Source of the DNA: Branchiostoma floridae
Taxonomy: Eukaryota; Chordata; Leptocardii; Amphioxiformes; Branchiostomatidae
Assembly (NCBI RefSeq): GCF_000003815.2
Contig: NC_049996.1
Span: 16,596,930-16,660,929, forward strand
Direction: 5' to 3'
DNA length: 64,000 bases
Part shown: in pieces, positions 23,361 through 32,597 of the stretch
How the letters are laid out: every line of letters begins with the position of its first letter
How positions within the stretch are numbered: the stretch's first letter is position 1
Made by a program: the position numbers and the translations under genes
Notes under the pieces: model-generated
The model's input: only the letters and a program-made list of their open reading frames with translations
What the model was told of the DNA's origin: nothing
The model's database searches: none

Positions 23361-25845
23361 TTACTTCTCCGCATTAGCCAAAGTTGCCATGGGTGTGTTT
23401 ATATCAGAGTCGGTTCCACCTGCTGCTGCCTCAGGTTCTTCTTCGGTGGTCTGCTGGTTGCCGGCAGAGGGATGTCCTCCATTGTAAGGATGAACCATGT
23501 TCCTCTTCACATCAGTGAGAGTTGTCAGGGACACGTCTGCAGCAGAGACAGTTTCACCTGCGGTGGTCTGCTTATAGCAGGCTGCGGCGGTTCCTCCACT
23601 GCCCTGATGAGTCTGAAGGCGTGCCCTAGCCTCCTCCACAACGGAGGCAGTTGCCATGGGAATTTCTTCCGCAGAGCCGGTTCCACCTACCTTTACCTCA
23701 GTTTCAACTGTGGTGCTCTCTTCGACGTGCACAACGGCAAAAGTTGTCATGGGGATCTTCTCCGCAAAGCCTGGTCCACCTGCCTTTACCTGAGATTCTC
23801 CTCCGATGCTCTGCCGCCTGCCAGCAGCGACAGCTCGTCCTCCGGTGACCCGCCGGGCCTTGGGTGCGGAGGTTCGCTCTTTTCCTGGCTGAAGTCGCGT
23901 CCTGTTCTCCTCGACATCAGTGAGAGTTGTCATGGGTATGTCTGTAGCTGAGTCGGTTCCAGATGCCGCCATCCCAGTTCTCCCTCCAATGGTTGCCCGG
24001 CTGGTACCAGTGGTGGTGGTTCGTCCACCGTCCTGATTTGGTTCGGCCAGACTCAAGCGTGCTCTGATCGCAGACCTCCATTTCTGCACCACCTCTGACG
24101 TTATTGTCAGTATCAGGGCCAATAGAAGGCCCTGAGAAGCGTTCAGCACAATAAAGATATACTCGATAACTCTACTGTTGGTGTAAGGATAGATGAAGCC
24201 GAGAATCCAGGTGAACCCCATCAGAAAGGAGATACGTATGTAGACCCAGGCCTTGCTGCTCTCTGAGCGCGACAAAGCAGCATTGGCTATCTTAAACGAC
24301 TTCCGTATGGCCAGCAGGGCAAAAGTGACCAAGACGGTATTAACCAGAAGGGCACAGAGGACAGGAATTCCGAAAGCCACCAGACTGGCTACCGGATTGC
24401 CGATCCAACAGTTCTCTCCGTAACCCACCCTGACAGAACTACCGAACTCCACGATCATTGTCACTACTACTACAGGTACCGGCACCAGACAGGTGTACAA
24501 GCGGTACTGGTACAGTTTTGCTCTTTCTAAACCGTCACCAAACGTAAGAAAGATATCAATAGCAAGCGCGTTTACAGATGTGAAGATGGTCAGCAGGAAG
24601 TAGTGCAGAAGTATCGCGAACACTGCACAGCCCACTCCGAGAGGCACCCACACACGTACCACAAACATGGCTTCAGCAAATGCCACGCATGCCATCATCT
24701 GAACCTTCAGCTTTTCCGCGACTTTTTCCCACTGGCCAGACCGAACTGAGTAGACCGCGAAAACAATCACTGCTACTGCAGACACTATCACAAGACCCAG
24801 GGTTAACCACCCCTGGTATGGGTCCCGAATGTGGGTTGGCGGTGTGTGATCCTGTGTGTTGTTCGAGAAGTGCTGCAGTACGCACTCCCCGCAGATCGAT
24901 GCTGTTGTGTTCAGAATGGCCACCTGCTCAGCTGGGCAGGACACGTTAGAACTCAACAGGTGGACGCTGCCATTGGGAAGGATACGGAACTCTTCCGCTG
25001 TGAACGTTAGAGCGGTTTCGCTGCAGTTTTGTGAGGGGATAGTTTTGTTTGATAAACCGTGAGTTCTACGGGAGGACGAGAAGAGCCGGCATGTGTCTGT
25101 GAAGGGATCGTATACAGTGTCGGAGGGACAATGAATGGGACTGTTTCCATCACTCACATCGGCGTTAAAGTTGAACAGATTAGTTAGTGATAATCTTTCG
25201 ACACAGTCTATAAACCCGCAACTTCCAGCAAAACTACCGCTACCCTTAGTATTATTACACCATAAATGTGTGGTTGCCGTAAGAGAGAGTCCTTCACAAA
25301 GAGCACAGTGGACATTTCTGTATATCTTATGTCCGATGCCTATAGGATAACTATAGGACCTACAGGCAGTAACATTACAACTCTCATGGGAAACATCAGT
25401 CTGGACACATCGTCGACCATATGACTCTCCTGAAGGGATGAACATTACCTTGTTCGTTCCAGTGCAATCTTTCTTACTATCAGTGATGCTGTAGTACGCT
25501 TGTGAGCCTTTAGCTGTGTGTGAGAACAGATTAATCAGTCCTGAACACTCCACTTTGGAGTCCCATAAGGTTACGTCTGTTAAAGACACGTTGTTACACA
25601 TTGCACAGAATATGTTTCTGTAGGGGACTGCACGTGTTGAAGTGTCTACCACGGGCATCCGGTAAACCAGATCACCTGGGTTGAAGGGATCCACGTGTTT
25701 CAGGCACTGATCCCTTGTGACGTCATCAGTCCAGCCGTCAGGGCAGTCAGCCATCATCCAATAGGACCACCTATCAGGAAATCCGGACACACAGCTCCAC
25801 TTCAGGTGGTGGTAGCCAGGGGGCGCTGCAGCAAAGCTGTCTTCT
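23361..25845 (-). other. Seven-transmembrane exon with ectodomain and tail
   Basis: The exon enters in phase 2 after a CTACAG acceptor. It encodes a Cys-rich ectodomain (WMMADCPDGW, two FCAMC/HCALC-type motifs, several N-glycosylation sequons), TM1 (WLTLGLVIVSAVAVIVFAVY), a TM2-TM3 block, TM4 (LYTCLVPVPVVVVTM), TM5 (LVAFGIPVLCALLVNTVLV), TM6 (SFLMGFTWILGFIYP) and TM7 (EYIFIVLNASQGLLLALIL). FTWILGFIYP and LNASQGLLLALI match the TM6/TM7 signatures of family B/adhesion receptors. The roughly 240-residue tail has five diverged copies of an IPMTTLTDVEE-like motif. Confidence 0.85.
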
Positions 25846-28800
25846 CTGTAGTGGGTGTAGTGAAGTGACTAATTCGCGCTAGTCACGGCAAACTACAATT
25901 CTGTAAAGTTATTAGTCTAATTGCAAAAAATGCCGCTTGTATTTTTCTTATATGTTTTGCAAAGGATATAAATACGAGGCCATGAACCTTTTTCACCATA
26001 GAAACCAGTCATAGTAGCCTCCATCACCATCGTAACCGGCAACTGTGACATGCTCGTTTGTCAGCTCATGCATATATGCGTAAAGAGATGCTTACTCGAA
26101 GTCCTGACAACAGTCGCCGAAAAAGCTGCAGTCGCTGTCACAATAGCACAGTCTATCTTCGCGGAAAAGTAGTTCACCACAGGTATAGGCTTCTTTGCAG
26201 TCCTGGCCGATAAAGTCCAATGAGAGAGGATCTGAGGGGAAAAACCAGCGAAAAACTGGCTGTCGTTGCAGAAAAAACTTCACTGCTTTTTTTTTAACCT
26301 TACGATTGTTGACGCATGCTTTGCAGTTAAGTCAGGATATCTTTTGTCACCGCTGAGTGTAATAGTTTATTTATTTATACATTTATTTATTTATTTGGAT
26401 TCTCCACACTGACAATGGAGGGTATGGCGGAACAGGTGTCAAAGGACACCTTTTCGAAGCCGCCCTACCTAAAACATAACAATGATACATCAAATGATAA
26501 TACACATAAATACAAGAACAAATATCATAATCAATGTAAAGTTCAAATCAGGATAAATCAACTTTACAACACACATACATTATTGAGTCCAAATATATGA
26601 AATAGATATACATGTAGTCATAATAAAGGGCAAATTATCGTGGCCTTGTGGCAATGCAAGAGGCGCAACAGCATGCTAGTGACCATGTGCAAGCCTGCTC
26701 TAGCTTGAAGTTTTGTCGGAATCGGTTTTGCTTAAATGTAGATAGTTTTCGTTTAAAGGCAGACACATCGGACGGGCTTGTGTCTGAAGCTCCCAGCCCT
26801 CTGGTTTCAACGGGAAGTTTGTTCCAAATTGTGATAAGTCGTGGTGTAAATGAGAAGGCGAATGAACATGATCTTACTCTCTGAGGGACTAACATGTGTG
26901 CCCTTAAACTACGTGGCGTTCTTGAAGGGAATGCAGCTAACCTGGCTAGATCTGAATCATATACCTTTGCATGGGACTTAACGAAAACCACAACATCAGA
27001 CATCTCTCTTTGGTAAGACAGTGGTAACAAGCCTGGTCTAGATAGTCTAGACTTGTAGTCGAGGTGTTAAGTTAGAACTTATACTGTAAATGTTCGAGTG
27101 GTTTTATGTTCGCGGTTTTCGCGAGGCAGTCTTACCGCGAACTTAAAACCACCGTGAACATTTTTTCCATTACAGTATGTGACTACAGTGTATGGCACTA
27201 CCGCGAACACTCCATTTTTCCGTAACCGATTTCAACATGAGGTAAATCTTCCACGAGGAACATGTTTTCTATGATCTTTGAAAGCTGCTGACTCTTTTGA
27301 CCTCTTATAGATAAGAGTAAGAAGAAGAAGGGACAAGGTGGCTATATAAATGCGGGTACCAGGCTAGGATCCTTCGACGAAACAGACTAAGTCTGTTTGG
27401 CTATTTCTTTAGGATCACGGCATTCAAGATATGTATTTACAAATCTCTACTTAAAACTTGAGTACTGAGAATAAATCATAACTTTAGATATACTAACCAG
27501 CACATTCCATCACGTTGCAGTAGTCCCAACTTTGCGTCCCGTCCGTGGTGTAGCACCAGGGCCGCTCCTTGTTGTCAGGGTTACGGCAGAAGTTCTCCTC
27601 CAGGCCTGCATCAGGATGAGCCTGTGGTGTGTAGGGATGGCTGTGGGGAGACTGGGAGTCCCATCTCTGACACACCAGGTCTCCTGCCCTGTACAGATAT
27701 ACGGTATGTTAACGTGTAAAGAGCCTGTGGTGTGTGGGGATGGCTGTGGGGGGACTGGGAGTCCCATCTCTGACACACCCGGTCTCCTACTCTGTACAGA
27801 TGTACGGTATTTAAACGTGTAAAGAGCCTGTGGTGTGTGAGGATGTCAGTGGGGGGACTGGGAGTCCCATCTCTGACACACCCGGTCTCCTGCCCTGTAC
27901 AGATATACGGTATTTAAACGTGTAAAGAGCCTGTGGTGTGTGGGGATGGCTGTGTGGGGACTGGGAGTCCCATCTCTGACACACCCGGTCTCCTACCCTG
28001 TACAGAAATATGGTATATAAACGTGTAAAGAGCCTGTGGTGTGTGGGGATGGCTGTGGGGGGACTGAGAGTCCCATCTTTGACACACCCGGTCTCCTGCC
28101 CTGGATAGACATACGGTATGGTGTTAAATGTGTTAAGAGCCTGTGGTGTGTGGGGATGGCTATGGGGGGACTGGGAGGCATAACTCCTCCCCCTGTCCTG
28201 CATAGCTCCTCCCCCGCTCACCTGTTAATCTGTCCCGCATAGCTCCTCCCCCTATCCGCTGTGTTAGGTAATCTCACCTGTTAATCTGTCCCGCATAGCT
28301 CCTCCCCTTATCCGCTCACCTGTTAATCTGTCCTGCATAGCTCCTCCCCCTATCCGCTCACCTGTTAATCTGTCCTGTATATCTCCTCCCCCGCTCACCT
28401 GTTAATCTGTCCCGCATAGCCCCTCCCCCTATCCGCTCACCTGTTAATCTGTCCCGCATAGCCCCTCCCCCTATCCGCTCACCTGTTAATCTGTCCCGCA
28501 TAGCCCCTCCCCCTATCCGCTCACCTGTTAATCTGTCCCGCATAGCCCCTCGCCCTATCCGCTCACCTGTTAATCTGTCCCGCATAGCTCCTCCCCCTAT
28601 CCGCTCACCTGTTAATCTGTCCTGCATAGCCCCTCCCCCTATCCGCTCACCTGTTAATCTGTCCTGCATAGCTCCTCCCCCTATCCGCTCACCTGTTAAT
28701 CTGTCCTGCATAGCCCCTCCCCCTATCCGCTCACCTGTTAATCTGTCCCGCATAGCCCCTCGCCCTATCCGCTCACCTGTTAATCTGTCCCGCATAGCTC

Positions 28801-30902
28801 CTCCCCCTATCCACTGTGTAGAAGCACCTCGTCGGTGGAGCTGAGAACAGAAAACCATGTCAGGACAGAAGATACAAAAACCGAAAGTTCTGCTGCAATG
28901 CCAAGGTCAGTCTATAATTGATTTTGACCTTCGTTTACCCACCCAAGAAATATCACCACAGTCCAGAGGCTCTTCAGCTGTGCTGAGCACAAATATCCGG
29001 ATACACAACCATGTAAACAAACACACAAACACAGAGACGGACCAAAAACCATACCTCCGTCTATCATGGAGGTAAAACAAGGGGATGGACTGTAAGTCTT
29101 TAAGCTTTCGTTGAAGATACAAAAAGTTGAAGTTACCGTCACATGCGAAGACCTCCTCGCAGTACATCCACCTGATGAGCGGGTTGTTTGTGTAGCACCA
29201 CGGCCTGTCCTTCCCGTCCGGGTTCCGGCAGTAGTTCCGCTCCAGCCCTGCCCGTGGGTAGGCCTGGGGAGTGTGGTTATGGGGGTGAGGGTACTGATAT
29301 GTCCAGAACTGACACGAGTCGCTCCGGTTAGCAAGGCCCCTGTAGCTCGTCCCTCTGTCATGTAGATAGTAACAGTCTGCGGACATAAAACGTGGTTACA
29401 TCGTAAACGCTGCGCACGAAAGGACTGTACATTCTTACCAGCAGGCACAGGAAGTCTGGGCGTGGTTGATTGTTGTAAACTTAAACTCCCTACTATAGCC
29501 CTACAGCTAAACTAAGTACCAACCTAGGCCTATAGCTTGATGGAAACATGAGATGGGAAAAATCATTGCTAGCAACTGGCGTCCTTATGTTTAGCTCCCA
29601 AATATTCTGAGGGAACCTTGTGTCGTTAGAGGCCACTGTACCCTTCCTGATGAATAATTCAGTGCTCTGCACATTTGATGGGATTATTACAATCTTTATT
29701 GACACGACAAAAGTACAGCGACTTTCGTAAGGTCTACATGTATAACAACTACTTACAGTACAACTAAACACATATATATGGATATCTATATATGGATACA
29801 TCAACATAAAGGGTCTAGCTGCTCTAGCATGTCATTTACACTATTGGTTCTACGGTATAAACAATCGTGGATATATTTGCCTACTTGTACACAATGTGGA
29901 TTATCGCCTCCCAGAATGTAGTTGAATCTATCTATCGAACAGAGAGTAGCAAATTCTTTAGAGCAAGCGGAAAGTAAAACACTGTCTCACCACAGTTCCT
30001 CTCATCACTATTGTCCCCACAGTCGTCTTTACCGTTACAGCGAGTAGCCGGGTGGAACAGGGCGCCGTTGTCGCAGGCAGAGGCACCTGAGGGATAGAAA
30101 ATACTAGTATCCGTCATCACAGTTCAATACAGGAACCCAAAACGCTTGAGAGGTTTTTAAAGCCTTGTTTTGTGGTGACTTGCAGTAAATTATTTCAGCT
30201 TTGCAGTGAGAGTAAAGACTTACCTTCTCCTCTGCTGCAGTCCACCCTGCCCCGCCGCTCGCCTGTAGCAAACACAAGTAGAAACATCAAACCTGCATTG
30301 CCGTGAATATTGTAGTGTTTGCCCATGATGATGATGAAATTCAGAAAATTCATGAAAATCAGAGAGTTTTAAATTTATTCATTAAACAACAGCTTTACAA
30401 GCAAGGAGAAGGGAAGGGAAGATAAGAAGACTGTGTCGATACTCACAGCAGTTCTGCTCGTCTGTGTTGTCTCCACAGTCGTCATTGCCGTCACACACGA
30501 GTGCCTTACTGATGGTGGCTCCGTTCGGACACATCTCTTCATCTAGATATTAAAAAAGACAGAACGTCGTGGGAAAAGTCTAAAAACTTGCATTCAAGTT
30601 CATCTGCGTAGAATGCAGCTGTTATTCCATGCACATAACTGGTCTGTGTTAAAGTTTGTTTCTTCCAGACCATTCCGGTACAACTTTTGTCTGCTTCACG
30701 CCAACCCTGCTGACCCCTTCTTGGTTCGTGCCTTACCGCAGTTTTGTTCATCGCTCCCATCGTCACAGTCCACTATCCCGTCACAGATCACCTCATGCAC
30801 GTCACAGTCCCCGTCCGTACAGACCGTCCTCTCCAATCCGGAACAGGCTGGGCGAACAGAAGGAGACACAGGGTCTGTTTGTGTCTCTGTGTGTGTGTGT
30901 GT

Positions 30903-30973
<71 letters not shown>

Positions 30974-32531
30974 TGTTTTAATCACATTGACCAGGAATGT
31001 TACTTTTTGAGTCGTGGGAAGTTGTCGATGGGTATTCTTGATATTCGGTAGGTAGGTTTGAATTGAGAAGACCAAGGTCAAGTTCGATTATGGGCACCAT
31101 AGCTCCTTCCAGTGGTGCTGCAGCGGGACTGGTATGCATGTGTGTGTGTGTGTGTGTGTTTGTCTGTGTGTGTGTGTGTGTTTATAAACAACATTATTGC
31201 ACAACAATTGTACAAGGTACAAAGTATGGCATCTACATAACTACAGTTCTATAGCTTATCTAACTAATACAGGAGTGTGTAGTATGGGATTAGTTTTTTT
31301 TTTACAATCATTAGAGGAATTTTTAACGTCTAAATATTCTTTGATATATTTTCCTATTTCTGGCATGCATGGGTTGCCACATGCTATCATGTATTTCAAT
31401 TTGCACTTCAGGTCCATTAAGATGAATCATTGTGTATAAAATGACAGCATTGCGAATATCAGAATATTTGCGACATACAATAATAAATTAACAAATAAAG
31501 TGATATCCGTCTTCAATTAGCTCTGGACAGAATGGACAAACCCTCTGGTCGATAAGAATTTTTGTAATCTCCCGGTTTCTATATCTAGTCTATGACAGCC
31601 AATTCTGAGTTGTGTGATTGCCCTACGAACGTCAAGGCTCTTTATGGTTGAGATTTTCATACATGTAAAGCTTGTTCAATGTAGAAAGACAGGAGAGTTT
31701 GGAACTGTTTCGATAAGAGGAATGCCAATTTTGCACGTATACATCTTGTAAACGTTGTTGTAGCTGAGTGGTGATTGTATCAACGTGGTATGACCTCGGG
31801 TTCAGCCATATGTGTCCAAAACAGTGGTAGTTGAGAATATTTTTTACGTGGACAATCCAATCATATTCTCTGAATAAAACGGTGTTGTGTGCCTCACGAA
31901 GAAGGGCAAATTAACAAAGCGATTCAAATATGAAGCCATAGGAGCATCGTCATATTTAGTAGGTGGGTTGATTTGAAAACAAAAGGTCAAGTTCGATAAT
32001 TGGCCTTCTAGTGCCTTTCTGTGGTACTGCAGCAGCATTTCTGTGTTTCAGTTCTTGCAAGAAGCTACGATTGTTGCAGACAACGTTTTGAAATCCCAAC
32101 CAATGTTTGTGAATGGGCACCTGTTCTTTTTAAAAATTGATTCATGTAAAATGCCTGTAAAGGCAGGGTATATGTTTTGCCACCTTAATTTGCATTTTTG
32201 TTTGTTTTAAGACACTCTTTCAGGGAACTCCCTTCTGGAACGTCCGATATAGCTCGAGAACATGTTAGACCCAAAATTGCAAAATACTTTCAAATTTCAT
32301 CACGTTCTTCAAAATAAAGCAGAATCACTGTTCTACACTACAAAAGTGTACATTAACTTACCCAAGTAAGAACACAAACAGAGGACTATTTCTATGTAGG
32401 TGTTATGCACTATGATATCCAGGTATCATCCTTCGCAAAACTTGTATCTTTTAACAGTGACGATTTGATTAAGAATTATTTATGGGTAATGTGAAATTCA
32501 CCATGGTTAGTCAGCATTACTCTGTTGCTAT

Positions 32532-32597
<66 letters not shown>

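Larger units (their letters stand above)
27498..28840 (-). other. Kringle 2, split over two exons
   Basis: The first half is 28840-28777 (TRCFYTVDRGRSYAGQIN, leaving in phase 2 at CAG followed by GTGAGC). The second half is 27688-27498 (VCQRWDSQSPHSHPYTPQ... to ECA). Joined, they give all six kringle cysteines with normal spacing, plus the NPDNKERPWCYT signature. The intron between them is made almost entirely of two tandem arrays derived from the two exon edges (see the two repeat entries that follow). Confidence 0.85.

Noticed and set aside
22873-23487. 204-codon plus-strand frame
   Set aside because: Overlaps the receptor's 3' end on the other strand, shows no domain, and is best explained by chance.
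28190-28776. Regularly spaced repeats resembling a CRISPR array
   Set aside because: The units are head-to-tail with no unique spacers and derive from the neighbouring kringle exon edge; this is a eukaryotic minisatellite.
30744-31254. Cys-Val or His-Thr repeat proteins
   Set aside because: Translations of GT/CA microsatellites.
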